A stretch of DNA of 51,214 bases, taken from assembly GCA_944326235.1 (NCBI GenBank), contig CALVDH010000022.1, positions 1 through 51,214 of the forward strand. Direction: 5' to 3'. The position numbers and the translations under genes are program-made. Below the pieces are notes generated by a model. That model did not search any database. It saw only the letters and a list, made by a program, of their open reading frames with translations, and had not been told where the DNA came from. Of this stretch, positions 1-7,389 are shown one piece after another (the stretch's first letter is position 1; each line of letters starts with the position of its first letter). Source of the stretch: an uncultured Bacteroidales bacterium. Lineage in GTDB: Bacteria > Bacteroidota > Bacteroidia > Bacteroidales > UBA932.

Positions 1-228
1 GACCGGCATCAGAAGCACCTCTCGCCGGTATTCCTGATTTCAGTTGACTGGAAGGTGCCGGGGAAAGTGCCTTTTCTCCACCACCTTCTTGATTTCGTTA
101 TGAGCGGACCGTCCTCAGAAGCACCTCTCGCCGGTATTCCTGATTTCAGTTGACTGTAAGGTGCCGGAGAAAGTGCCTTTTCGCCACCACCTTCTCGATT
201 TCGTTATATGCAGACCGGCATCAGAAGC
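1..228. repeat. 106-bp tandem repeat, two full copies plus a stub
   Basis: Copy 1 spans 1-106 and may begin outside the window. Copy 2 spans 107-212. A third copy starts at 213 and keeps only its first 16 bases before the sequence diverges. The two full copies differ at only about ten positions. Each holds AAGGTG and, about 30 bases later, CACCTT, so a unit can fold on itself. The array lies just downstream of the PhzF-like gene, whose stop codon is at 248. A degenerate copy in the same orientation lies at 49594-49745, so this is a dispersed family and not a purely local duplication. No gene is convincing here. Confidence 0.85.
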
Positions 229-247
229 GTCCGTCGCCGCACTGCCG

Positions 248-1114
248 TCACCTCCATTCCCCTTCGGCCACCACGAAGACCCTGCCGCCGACCCGGGTCG
301 AATAAAGCCCGCCGGCCGCATCATACGAGGCCTCCACATGAAGCCGCGAGGGCCGTCCCATCTCGCTGCCCTGACTCACCGTATAGCTGAGACTCCGCGC
401 CTCGCCGAAGAAGCCGTGGCGGAGCAGCCAGCACGCCAGGTCACCGTTGGCACTGCCCGTAGCCGGATCCTCGAGGAAGCCGGGGTCCTCCATAAAGACC
501 CTCACCCGCAGACTGCCGTCCGGCATCGGCACGAAGTACAGCAGACTGCACGCATAGTGCCGGTCGATGAACCGCTGCCGCTCGTCGTAGTTGACCCAGC
601 AGCGCTCGAGGACCTCGACGGACCGCAGAGGGGTGATCACCGCCTCCAGCCCGGTCGACACCCATTGGACCGGAAAATCGTCCCGGACATCGTCCTCCGA
701 CAGCGACACCGCAGCCACTACCGCATCCCGGGGCAGAATCTCTCCGAACACCGGCTGATTCTGCGTCATGACACCCATGCCGTCCGGAGCGAAGTCCACC
801 GGAATCTGCCCGGCCCTGAGGTTGAGCAGCACACGCGACGGCCGTCCGCCCTCGAGCATTTCCCTGATGACGTATGCCGTCCCGAGCGTAGGATGCCCTG
901 CGAAAGGTACCTCGCAGGAGGTCGTGAAAATCCGCACGTCATAGCCTCCGTCGGCCTGACGTCCGGACATGATGAAGGTCGTCTCGGAAAAGCCTATCTC
1001 TATGGCTATCCGCTGCATCTCGGCATCGGAGACAGGCCGGTCGGGGATGAGGACGGCCAGTGGATTGCCCTGGTATTTCGCCTCGGCGAAACAGTCTACG
1101 ATATAGAATCTCAT
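248..1114 (-). CDS. PhzF family isomerase/epimerase-like protein
   Basis: This 288-residue protein has the usual PhzF-family length. Visible family motifs are GNPLAV (16-21), the N-terminal SET motif with the candidate catalytic glutamate (E44), FAGHPTLG around residue 72, and DPATGSANGD in the second lobe. The fold is two similar alpha/beta barrel-like halves related to diaminopimelate epimerase. PhzF itself isomerises a phenazine precursor, but most family members sit outside phenazine clusters and have unknown substrates. No phenazine genes are present here, so only the family is assigned. The gene lies downstream of the pst-phoU operon and has its own TATCTTTG promoter element 21 bases upstream of the ATG, so it is probably transcribed separately. 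Confidence 0.9.
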   Translation of the reverse strand: MRFYIVDCFAEAKYQGNPLAVLIPDRPVSDAEMQRIAIEIGFSETTFIMSGRQADGGYDVRIFTTSCEVPFAGHPTLGTAYVIREMLEGGRPSRVLLNLRAGQIPVDFAPDGMGVMTQNQPVFGEILPRDAVVAAVSLSEDDVRDDFPVQWVSTGLEAVITPLRSVEVLERCWVNYDERQRFIDRHYACSLLYFVPMPDGSLRVRVFMEDPGFLEDPATGSANGDLACWLLRHGFFGEARSLSYTVSQGSEMGRPSRLHVEASYDAAGGLYSTRVGGRVFVVAEGEWR

Positions 1115-1134
1115 ACGGTATGTGTTTTAGATTC

Positions 1135-1169
1135 CAAAGATAGCGATATTCCCGCCCACTATAAACAAA
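1135..1169 (-). promoter_or_regulatory. Promoter of the PhzF-like gene
   Basis: On the minus strand TATCTTTG (1135-1142) matches the Bacteroidota -7 element TAnnTTTG, and TTTG (1166-1169) lies 23 bp upstream as a possible -33 box. The implied transcript start is near 1128, giving a leader of about 14 nt. The -33 box overlaps the pst-phoU terminator hairpin. Confidence 0.55.
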
Positions 1170-1213
1170 ACAACTATGTTAGGCCGCGATACGCGCTCCA
1201 ACATAGTTGTTTT
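1167..1213 (-). terminator. Terminator hairpin of the pst-phoU operon
   Basis: A perfect 14-bp stem pairs 1167-1180 with 1200-1213 around a 19-base loop that contains a further CGCG/CGCG pairing. Read on the minus strand, the stem ends in TTTTGTTT. It starts 35 bases after the phoU stop codon and is the only strong hairpin before the next gene. Confidence 0.7.
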
Positions 1214-1247
1214 CCAACCTAATTATTAACCTATTAACACTGCATCG

Positions 1248-1934
1248 CTATTCTTCCTTACTGCCTGAGAACATGGCCGTATGCCTAAGCACCTTCGCAT
1301 CGACATAGAAGACTATCTCCTCAGCGATATTAGTCAGATGGTCTCCGGTACGCTCAAGCTTGCGGAAGATGCTGCCGAGCCCCATGACCACCGGAAGCTC
1401 ATCCGTATGCTCCCGTGCGTACTCCACCAGGATGCTGTCGGAAGCGGCCTTGAGCCGGTCCAGCTCGTCGTCCATATCGATGACCGAGGAGGCCTTCGAG
1501 GGATTCTCGTCCATCAGGGAAGACTGCAGCCCGTTCATCATCTCTAATACGATGTCGAACATCCGCTTCAGCTGGAGCCTGTCCACTAAGGCAGCATCGA
1601 GTTTCTCCACATCCGTCTCCTTGACGAAGCGGGCGATGCTGTAGGCGTAGTCCCCGATGCGCTCGAGGTCGCTGTTGATCTTGAGCATGGCCAGCACGAA
1701 GCGCAGGTCCACGGCCACGGGAGTATAGAGAGCGATGAAGTCCTCCACCTGAGTATCTATCTTGATGTCCTGGGCATCCACTAAGCGCTCGCGCACCCAT
1801 ATCTGCTGGGCTATATTGCGGTCCATGGCAAGCACTGCCTGCCGGGCCTGGTCCATCTGACTGTACACCATAGCCCACATGCGGTATACCTCGTTGCGGA
1901 GCTGGGTGAGTTGCTGATCTACGAATTTTACCAT
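1248..1934 (-). CDS. phoU: Phosphate transport system regulatory protein PhoU
   Basis: This 228-residue all-helical protein has the normal PhoU length. It shows the two repeated metal-binding E/D-x3-D helices of the family: DLERIGDY in the first half and KLERTGDH in the second. PhoU links the PstSCAB transporter to the phosphate sensor kinase and lowers pho gene expression and phosphate uptake when phosphate is plentiful. It is the last gene of the pst operon, 21 bp after pstB, the usual order (pstSCAB-phoU). No PhoB/PhoR-type two-component genes lie in the window. The strong hairpin at 1167-1213 closes the transcript. Confidence 0.96.
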   Translation of the reverse strand: MVKFVDQQLTQLRNEVYRMWAMVYSQMDQARQAVLAMDRNIAQQIWVRERLVDAQDIKIDTQVEDFIALYTPVAVDLRFVLAMLKINSDLERIGDYAYSIARFVKETDVEKLDAALVDRLQLKRMFDIVLEMMNGLQSSLMDENPSKASSVIDMDDELDRLKAASDSILVEYAREHTDELPVVMGLGSIFRKLERTGDHLTNIAEEIVFYVDAKVLRHTAMFSGSKEE

Positions 1935-1955
1935 ATCCTGTAATATTTTTGTCTG

Positions 1956-2708
1956 TTAACCGAAACGTCCTGTGATGTAGTTCTGTGTCGCCTCCTTGTG
2001 AGGATTTGTAAAGATAGTCTTGGTGTCGTCATATTCGACCATCTCGCCCATGTAGAAGAAAGCCGTCCTGTCGCTGACCCTGGCCGCCTGCTGCATGTTG
2101 TGCGTGACGATGACTATGGTCACCTGACTGCGCAGCTCGCTGATGAGCTCCTCTACCTTGGCCGTGGAAATCGGGTCGAGAGCCGAGGCCGGCTCGTCCA
2201 TAAGCAGCACCGACGGAGACACCGCCATGGCACGGGCGATACAGAGCCTCTGCTGCTGACCTCCCGAAAGGGCGAATGCCGACTCGTTCAGCTTGTCCTT
2301 GACCTCATCCCAGAGGGCCGCCCCGCGCAGGGACTCCTCCACCCTCTCCCGGATATAGGCCTTGTCCTTTATGCCGTTGACCCGCAGGCCGTAGGCTACA
2401 TTGTCAAATATGCTCTTGGGGAAGGGATTGGGCCTCTGGAACACCATTCCCACATTCTTGCGCAGCTCGTCCACATGGACATCCGCTCCATAAATATCCT
2501 GCCCGTCGATGAGTATCTGCCCCTCGAGCCGTGTCCCTGGAATCAGGTCGTTCATCCTGTTGAACAGCCGCAGGAAGGTGGATTTTCCACAGCCGGAGGG
2601 CCCGATGAAGGCGACCACCTGGTTCTGGGGAATATCCATAGAGATGCCCTTGAGGGCGTGGAAGGCCCCGTAGTAGAAATTAACGTCTCTGGCTTCGATT
2701 TTCTCCAT
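1956..2708 (-). CDS. pstB: Phosphate ABC transporter ATP-binding protein PstB
   Basis: This 250-residue protein is the ATPase that powers phosphate import through PstCA at the inner membrane. Walker A is GPSGCGKST (36-44), the ABC signature is LSGGQQQRL, Walker B is [12 protein letters not shown] and the switch histidine is in IVTHNMQQA. The length and the FNRMND segment after Walker A are typical of PstB. Its ATG overlaps the pstA stop by one base (TAATG), consistent with translational coupling and roughly equal output of the two subunits. Confidence 0.97.
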   Translation of the reverse strand: MEKIEARDVNFYYGAFHALKGISMDIPQNQVVAFIGPSGCGKSTFLRLFNRMNDLIPGTRLEGQILIDGQDIYGADVHVDELRKNVGMVFQRPNPFPKSIFDNVAYGLRVNGIKDKAYIRERVEESLRGAALWDEVKDKLNESAFALSGGQQQRLCIARAMAVSPSVLLMDEPASALDPISTAKVEELISELRSQVTIVIVTHNMQQAARVSDRTAFFYMGEMVEYDDTKTIFTNPHKEATQNYITGRFG

Positions 2709-3595
2709 TATTTTATCTTTAACCGTTTTTCAAAATATTTTCTCAGTCCTCCTGCCAGCAGGTTGATGATCAGGACTATGATAATCAGCACCAGGGCCGT
2801 CCCGTAGGCTATCGGCTGCTGTGCCTCGATGTCCGTACCGCTGGTCGAAATCACGTAGAGGTGGTACGGCAGGGCCATGCACTGGTCAAATATGGATGCG
2901 GGCAGCTGCGGGAAGAAATAGGCGGCGCAGGTGAAAAGAATCGGGGCGGTCTCTCCCGACACACGGCCGAGGGAGAGAATCAGTCCGGTGATGATGCGGG
3001 GCATACCCATCGGCAGCACCACCTTCCAGATAGTCTGGAGCTTGGTGGCGCCCAGGGCCAGGCTCCCCTCGCGGATACCGGCGGGAATGTCCTTCAGGGC
3101 CTCCTCCGTGGTACGTATAATCAGCGGCAGGGAGAGCAGCCCGAGGGTCAGGGAGCCGGCCAGAATACTGTCGCCGAATCCCAGATACTTTACGAACAGG
3201 GCCATGCCGAAAAGTCCGAAGACTATCGAGGGCACGCCGCTGAGGTTATTGGTCATCAGGCGGATGAAGCGCACTACCCACCCTTTGGAGGCGTATTCGT
3301 TCATGTAGATGCCGCTCATGATGCCTATCGGGAAGGCTACCACGGCGCTTCCGAGCATCAGCAGCAGGGTTCCCACTATCGCGGGGAAAATGCCTCCTGC
3401 AGTCATCCCGTCCTCAGGGGCCTTGGTCAGGAAGTCCCAGCTCAGGACTCCGGCCCCCTTGTAGATGATGAAGCCAAGGATGGCAAAGAGCACCAGGACA
3501 ATAAAATAGCTCAGTACCCGGAATACGGTGAAGGCCGCAGCCTGCGAGCGCCGCTTGCGGAGGTGATAGCCGGTAGGATATACAGGGGAATTCAT
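2708..3595 (-). CDS. pstA: Phosphate ABC transporter permease PstA
   Basis: This 295-residue membrane protein has six predicted membrane segments and the binding-protein-dependent permease signature region ([18 protein letters not shown]), which docks onto PstB. The conserved motifs [15 protein letters not shown] and [12 protein letters not shown] identify it as PstA and not PstC. The N-terminus is short and basic before the first membrane helix. The gene lies 6 bp after pstC and is coupled to pstB by a one-base overlap. Confidence 0.96.
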   Translation of the reverse strand: MNSPVYPTGYHLRKRRSQAAAFTVFRVLSYFIVLVLFAILGFIIYKGAGVLSWDFLTKAPEDGMTAGGIFPAIVGTLLLMLGSAVVAFPIGIMSGIYMNEYASKGWVVRFIRLMTNNLSGVPSIVFGLFGMALFVKYLGFGDSILAGSLTLGLLSLPLIIRTTEEALKDIPAGIREGSLALGATKLQTIWKVVLPMGMPRIITGLILSLGRVSGETAPILFTCAAYFFPQLPASIFDQCMALPYHLYVISTSGTDIEAQQPIAYGTALVLIIIVLIINLLAGGLRKYFEKRLKIK

Positions 3596-3601
3596 GGGAT
3601 G

Positions 3602-4798
3602 TTACTGGTTTTTGGCCTTGTTGCGGTGGGAGATGTACTCCACGCAGAGGTTGATGAAAAATGTGATGAAGAAGAGAATCACGCCCAGCAGGAAGAGGGA
3701 CTGGTAGTGCGCTCCGCCGGCGGGGGCTTCGCCCAGCTCTGCCGCAATGGTTGCGGGGATGGTCCTCAGCGGCTCGAGAATCGAATGAGGGATTACGGCG
3801 GCGTTGCCTGTCACCATGAGCACGGCCATGGTCTCTCCTATCGCCCGGCCGATGCCGAGCACCACTCCGGAGGCAATGCCGGACATCGATGAGGGTATTA
3901 CCACTTTGGACACGGTCTGCCACTTTGAGGCGCCTAAGGCCAATGAAGCCTCCCGCAGCGCCCTCGGGCAGTTGCGCATGGCGTCCTCTGCCACAGTGAC
4001 TATCGTCGGCAGGGCCATGATGGCCAGGACTATGCTGCCGGCCAGTCCGCTCTCTCCCACCGGCAGGCCGAAGACCTGCTGCAGCAGGGGCACGATGATG
4101 ATCAGGCCGAAGAAGCCGTAGACCACCGAAGGGATGCCGTTGAGCAGCTCGATGACGGGCTTGAGGATATTCCTCACCCGCTCAGGGGCCACCTCAGCCA
4201 TATAGACCGCTATGCTGATGCCGAAAGGCAGGGCAAAGAGTATCGCGAAGAAGCTCACCCACAGCGTACCGGCCAGCAGGGGCCACATGCCGAACAGGGG
4301 CGCGGGGGTGGCGGTCGGAAACCATTCGCTGCCGCCCAGCACCTCGGCCGGGGAGATGGCATTGTCCTCTATAAGGTTAAGCTGCGCCCCCTCCTCGACC
4401 ATGCTCTCGGGGATAAAGGCGATCATCCCGGGAGTGGCGGCTATCAAGGAGTCGATCTTCCCCGCCGCATATTCGTACTGCGCTCCGAGTTCCTCCTCGG
4501 TAAAATATTCGTCCGCATCCTCTAAGCGGAAAGTAACTATCTCCATGTCCGGACCGCCGAGTTCGCTCCAGCGGGTGATGTCCTCGTCGAATACGGCCTT
4601 GATCTCTGCGGCGGTCAGTTCCTTAACCGGATTGTCCTTGTGTACGGCTAAGACATAGCCCTCTTCGATGACCTTCTCGCGGAAGAGACCCGCGCCCTCT
4701 GTGAAGAGGAAGCCGATAATCAGCAGGATGACGAGGCTCGTGACGAAGCCGCTGGCGGTCAGCAGCCACTTGACGGCCTTCTCGAGGAAGCGCTTCAT
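3602..4798 (-). CDS. pstC: Phosphate ABC transporter permease PstC with PstS-like loop
   Basis: This 398-residue protein is longer than the roughly 310-320-residue enterobacterial PstC. One N-terminal membrane helix (about 12-33) is followed by about 110 extracytoplasmic residues, then the usual permease core with ELLNGIPSVVYGFFG, the docking segment SLALGASKWQTVSKVVIP and GRAIGETMAVLMV. The extra segment resembles the second lobe of a phosphate-binding protein: NPVKELTAAEI and ITRWSELGG (about 56-82) match NPVTQLTREQL and ITNWKEVGG in the neighbouring PstS, and TPGMIAFI matches its TKGAIGYI. The SSGT phosphate-contact motif of PstS is not present. The gene overlaps pstS by 4 bp (ATGA). I believe long PstC proteins of this type occur in other Bacteroidota. 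Confidence 0.94.
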   Translation of the reverse strand: MKRFLEKAVKWLLTASGFVTSLVILLIIGFLFTEGAGLFREKVIEEGYVLAVHKDNPVKELTAAEIKAVFDEDITRWSELGGPDMEIVTFRLEDADEYFTEEELGAQYEYAAGKIDSLIAATPGMIAFIPESMVEEGAQLNLIEDNAISPAEVLGGSEWFPTATPAPLFGMWPLLAGTLWVSFFAILFALPFGISIAVYMAEVAPERVRNILKPVIELLNGIPSVVYGFFGLIIIVPLLQQVFGLPVGESGLAGSIVLAIMALPTIVTVAEDAMRNCPRALREASLALGASKWQTVSKVVIPSSMSGIASGVVLGIGRAIGETMAVLMVTGNAAVIPHSILEPLRTIPATIAAELGEAPAGGAHYQSLFLLGVILFFITFFINLCVEYISHRNKAKNQ

Positions 4799-5649
4799 CT
4801 CTGCACGGCCTCCCCGCCGTCACCTTCCATTCTCACCGGCACGAAACCCTGTTCCAGCACCGATTTCTGCCCTTCGGGCGAGAGGGCGTATGATATGAAG
4901 GAGCTGACTGTCTGCTCCTTGGCAGCGTCATAGTAGTAGTACAGCGGGCGCACTATCGGATAGGAGCCGTCGGCCGCTGTCTCCACCGAGGGCACCGCGT
5001 AGTGCTTACCTCCGTCGTAGGATACCGCCAAAGGCTTCACATACCGGTTGAGATAAGCCAGGCCGATGTAGCCGATGGCCCCCTTGGTCTGCTTGACGGA
5101 CTGGATGATGGCCCCGGTCGCGGGCATCGAGAGGATGCTGCTCATGTAGTTCTTGTTGTCCAGAACGCTCTCCTTGAAGAACTCGTAGGTGCCGGAGGAT
5201 GTCTCGCGGGAGTAGACCACTATCTTGCGGTCCTCACCGCCCACCTCTTTCCAGTTGGTGATCTTGCCGCGGAAGATGTCCTCGAGCTGCTCGCGGGTGA
5301 GCTGAGTGACGGGGTTCGAGGGATTGACCACCACCGCTAAGGCGTCGTAGGCCACGATGACTTCCCGGGCCTCCAGACCGGCCTCGGCAAACTTCATTTT
5401 CTCCCCGAACTTGATGCGCCTCGAAGCCATCGCGATGTCTGTCGTGTTCTCCATCAGAGCCGCTATGCCGACTCCCGAGCCGCCGCCGGTGACGATGACC
5501 TCCCCCTCGGGATGCTCCTCGAGGTAGTCTTCAGCAAGTTCCTGTGTAAGCGGGAGAAGTGTGTCGCTGCCCTTGACCCGCTGGGCCTGAGCCGACCCGG
5601 CAGCGAGCATTGCGACAAATACGGAAATAAGAATCTTTTTACGGTTCAT
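4795..5649 (-). CDS. pstS: Periplasmic phosphate-binding protein PstS
   Basis: This 284-residue protein has a clear signal peptide (basic MNRKK start, hydrophobic core, cleavage after SAQA). The mature part shows GSDTLLPL, the glycine-rich GGGSGVGIAAL loop, SRETSSGTYEFF with the phosphate-contacting Ser-Gly-Thr, and TKGAIGYI. These are hallmarks of the PBP type-2 phosphate-binding family. It captures phosphate and delivers it to PstCA. It is the first gene of the operon, with a -33/-7 promoter and a Pho-box-like array upstream. Confidence 0.95.
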   Translation of the reverse strand: MNRKKILISVFVAMLAAGSAQAQRVKGSDTLLPLTQELAEDYLEEHPEGEVIVTGGGSGVGIAALMENTTDIAMASRRIKFGEKMKFAEAGLEAREVIVAYDALAVVVNPSNPVTQLTREQLEDIFRGKITNWKEVGGEDRKIVVYSRETSSGTYEFFKESVLDNKNYMSSILSMPATGAIIQSVKQTKGAIGYIGLAYLNRYVKPLAVSYDGGKHYAVPSVETAADGSYPIVRPLYYYYDAAKEQTVSSFISYALSPEGQKSVLEQGFVPVRMEGDGGEAVQR

Positions 5650-5686
5650 CTCTGTATTTTCCGCCGGGATTTGTCCCGACAGGCCG

Positions 5687-5717
5687 CAAAGATATCAGCC
5701 TCCTCCGAGTCCGCAAG
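5687..5717 (-). promoter_or_regulatory. Promoter of the pst operon
   Basis: On the minus strand TATCTTTG (5687-5694) matches the Bacteroidota -7 element, and CTTG (5714-5717) lies 19 bp upstream, close to the TTTG -33 consensus. The implied start is near 5680. A small hairpin, CGGGA/TCCCG (5665-5678), sits at the very start of the leader. Confidence 0.65.
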
Positions 5718-5742
5718 ACCCGGACCTCAGGTTTCACCTTTC

Positions 5743-5770
5743 TGTAACGGTATTTTAACGGCTTTGTAAC
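5743..5770 (-). promoter_or_regulatory. Pho-box-like direct repeats upstream of pstS
   Basis: On the minus strand three hexamers GTTACA, GTTAAA and GTTACA start exactly 11 bp apart (plus-strand positions 5765-5770, 5754-5759 and 5743-5748). An 11-bp periodicity of direct TTnACA-type repeats is how PhoB/PhoP-class response regulators bind (TTAACA repeats in Bacillus). The array lies about 50-75 bp upstream of the -7 element. The position suits an activator of phosphate-starvation expression, but the regulator itself is not in the window. Confidence 0.6.
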
Positions 5771-5779
5771 AATTGCAGT

Positions 5780-6175
5780 TCAGAGGTTCTGCCTGATAAT
5801 CGGAAGAATCTGAAGATCCGCGGGCAACCAGTCAACAGACTCCAGAGCTTCGGCCGGAAGCCAGCGGGCAGACTCATGCTCCTTAAGCACCAGAGTCCCG
5901 GACACCACACTGCACAGGTAGCAGTGCATCGTCAGGTGAAATGCCGGATAGTCGTACTCCACCGTACAGAGCAGCTTCCCGATATTGATCTCAGTGTCCA
6001 GTTCCTCCCGGATCTCCCTGCGCAGAGCCTCCTCACGGCTCTCCCCGGCCTCCATCTTGCCGCCCGGGAACTCCCATTTGTCCTTGAACTCCCCGTAGCC
6101 GCGCTGAGTCGCCAGGATGCGGCCACCGTCATGGATGACCGCCGCCACCACCTCTATCCTCCGCTTATTTTCCAT
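5780..6175 (-). CDS. Nudix hydrolase, MutT/NudG-like
   Basis: About 131 residues from the chosen start. The Nudix box is complete: GG at the start of the box, the GES turn, then REIREELDTEI with the REUxEE metal-binding glutamates. The overall plan (VVAAVI, then WEFPGGKMEAGE, then a late HESARWLPAEAL) resembles MutT and the CTP/5-methyl-dCTP pyrophosphatase NudG. The likely role is hydrolysis of oxidised or modified nucleoside triphosphates; the exact substrate is not decidable. An ATG at 6187 would add MPGT, but MENKRR at 6175 fits the family start better. Either start overlaps the end of the GH105 gene, so the two are probably coupled. Its stop lies 10 bp from the Pho-box-like array of the pst operon. 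Confidence 0.88.
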   Translation of the reverse strand: MENKRRIEVVAAVIHDGGRILATQRGYGEFKDKWEFPGGKMEAGESREEALRREIREELDTEINIGKLLCTVEYDYPAFHLTMHCYLCSVVSGTLVLKEHESARWLPAEALESVDWLPADLQILPIIRQNL

Positions 6176-7301
6176 TGTCCCCGGCACCGCCCAACATCGT
6201 ATAGACCTGAACTCCTGCAGCTAAGAACGCTCCGACACCGTAGACCTCGGTCATCTCGCGGGTCACCTTCTTGGGATCCGCGCCGATGGGCTGCACCCAG
6301 CCGAGCTTGCCGCCCGGCTCCACTGCATCGGTCAGGGCTTTCCAGCCTTTGAGAATCACCGGGGTGAAAGTCGCCGCATCGAGAAGTCCGGCGTTTACCC
6401 CGTAGGCCAGGCCGTAGACGATAAAGCCGGTCGCGCTGGTCTCGGGCGAGGGATATGACGCCGGATCCAGCAGGCTCGCGTGCCAGTAGCCGTCAGGACT
6501 CTGAAGCCCGGCCAGACGCGAGGCCAGGTCCACAAAAAGGTCCTCATAGAAGTCCCTGTAAGCATTCGTCTCCGGGAGAATCTGCAGCAGCTCCGCCAGG
6601 CCGCCTAATACCCAGCCGTTGCCGCGGCCCCAGAATACCTTCTCGCCGTTGGCCTCCCGGTCATCGAAATACCGCCAGTCGCGGTAGAAGAGCCGGGCCT
6701 CCTTGTCGTACAGATATTCATAGGTAGCCTTGTACTCGCGGTCCATGAACTCGAGGAACTCCGGTCTTCCGGTCAGGACATACATCCTCGCATACACCGG
6801 AGGAGCCATGAACAGCGCGTCGCACCAGGACCAGCGCTCGAGAGTCGCCCCATCCGTATAGTCCAGTTCGAGAGTGCTGCACGAGGGATACCTGAGCACG
6901 AACTCCGTCCGCGCCAGTGTCGGCAGCAGCATATTGCGTTCACGGTATTTCTCATACATCGTCAGCCACGCCTGCGACACCGCAATGTCGTCCGCATGGT
7001 ACATCATCTTCCCCGTCTGCCAGCTGTTCCTCCGCCCTATCCTCCTTATCCACTGATAGTAGCTGTCATCACCGTCCTCCCTCTCAGCCACCTCGGCCCA
7101 GTCCAGCATCCCCACATACAGCGCCGCCTGCGTCCAGGCCAGATCGCCGTGCTCCCCCTCATCTATCAGATGATTCGCCCTCTCCCAGTCAGCCACAAGC
7201 CTTAGCATAGATTTTACCTCCTGAGCCTCAGGAGCCTGCGCCCCAGCCCCCACTGTCACCAGCGCCATCAGCGCCATTATCGTCACGATGTGTTTTTTCA
7301 T
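6165..7301 (-). CDS. GH105 unsaturated rhamnogalacturonyl hydrolase-like protein
   Basis: This 378-residue secreted protein has a signal peptide ending near GAGAQA. It has the six-hairpin (alpha/alpha)6 barrel signature of families GH88/GH105: WGRGNGW at 214-220 and CDALFMAPP at 150-158, whose aspartate (D151) matches the catalytic residue region of YteR. Enzymes of this family remove unsaturated glucuronyl or galacturonyl residues left by polysaccharide lyases, usually from rhamnogalacturonan or related glycans. No SusC/SusD pair or lyase is nearby, so this is not a complete utilisation locus. It has a good promoter and reads into the Nudix gene. Confidence 0.88.
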   Translation of the reverse strand: MKKHIVTIMALMALVTVGAGAQAPEAQEVKSMLRLVADWERANHLIDEGEHGDLAWTQAALYVGMLDWAEVAEREDGDDSYYQWIRRIGRRNSWQTGKMMYHADDIAVSQAWLTMYEKYRERNMLLPTLARTEFVLRYPSCSTLELDYTDGATLERWSWCDALFMAPPVYARMYVLTGRPEFLEFMDREYKATYEYLYDKEARLFYRDWRYFDDREANGEKVFWGRGNGWVLGGLAELLQILPETNAYRDFYEDLFVDLASRLAGLQSPDGYWHASLLDPASYPSPETSATGFIVYGLAYGVNAGLLDAATFTPVILKGWKALTDAVEPGGKLGWVQPIGADPKKVTREMTEVYGVGAFLAAGVQVYTMLGGAGDNGK

Positions 7302-7326
7302 ATAACGGTTCCTTTAAAATGCGGGG

Positions 7327-7358
7327 CAAACTTAGTGTTTTCGGGGGATAACTCCAAA
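7327..7358 (-). promoter_or_regulatory. Promoter of the GH105-Nudix pair
   Basis: Minus-strand TAAGTTTG (7327-7334) with TTTG (7355-7358) exactly 20 bp upstream is a full match to the Bacteroidota consensus TTTG-N19-21-TAnnTTTG. The implied start is near 7320, 19 nt before the ATG. Confidence 0.75.
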
Positions 7359-7389
7359 TTCCTCCAGCCTGTCGTGTTGTCAGCATCAT

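Noticed and set aside
1..1114. Phenazine biosynthesis locus
   Set aside because: Only a PhzF-like protein is present; no other phz genes. The family is broad and mostly unrelated to phenazines.
161..1222. 353-codon open frame on the plus strand
   Set aside because: It lies opposite the PhzF-like gene, is rich in His, Arg and Pro, and shows no family motif; a high-GC shadow.
2861..3892. 343-codon open frame on the plus strand
   Set aside because: It is antisense to pstA and pstC; its Gly/His/Gln-rich composition is typical of a shadow frame.
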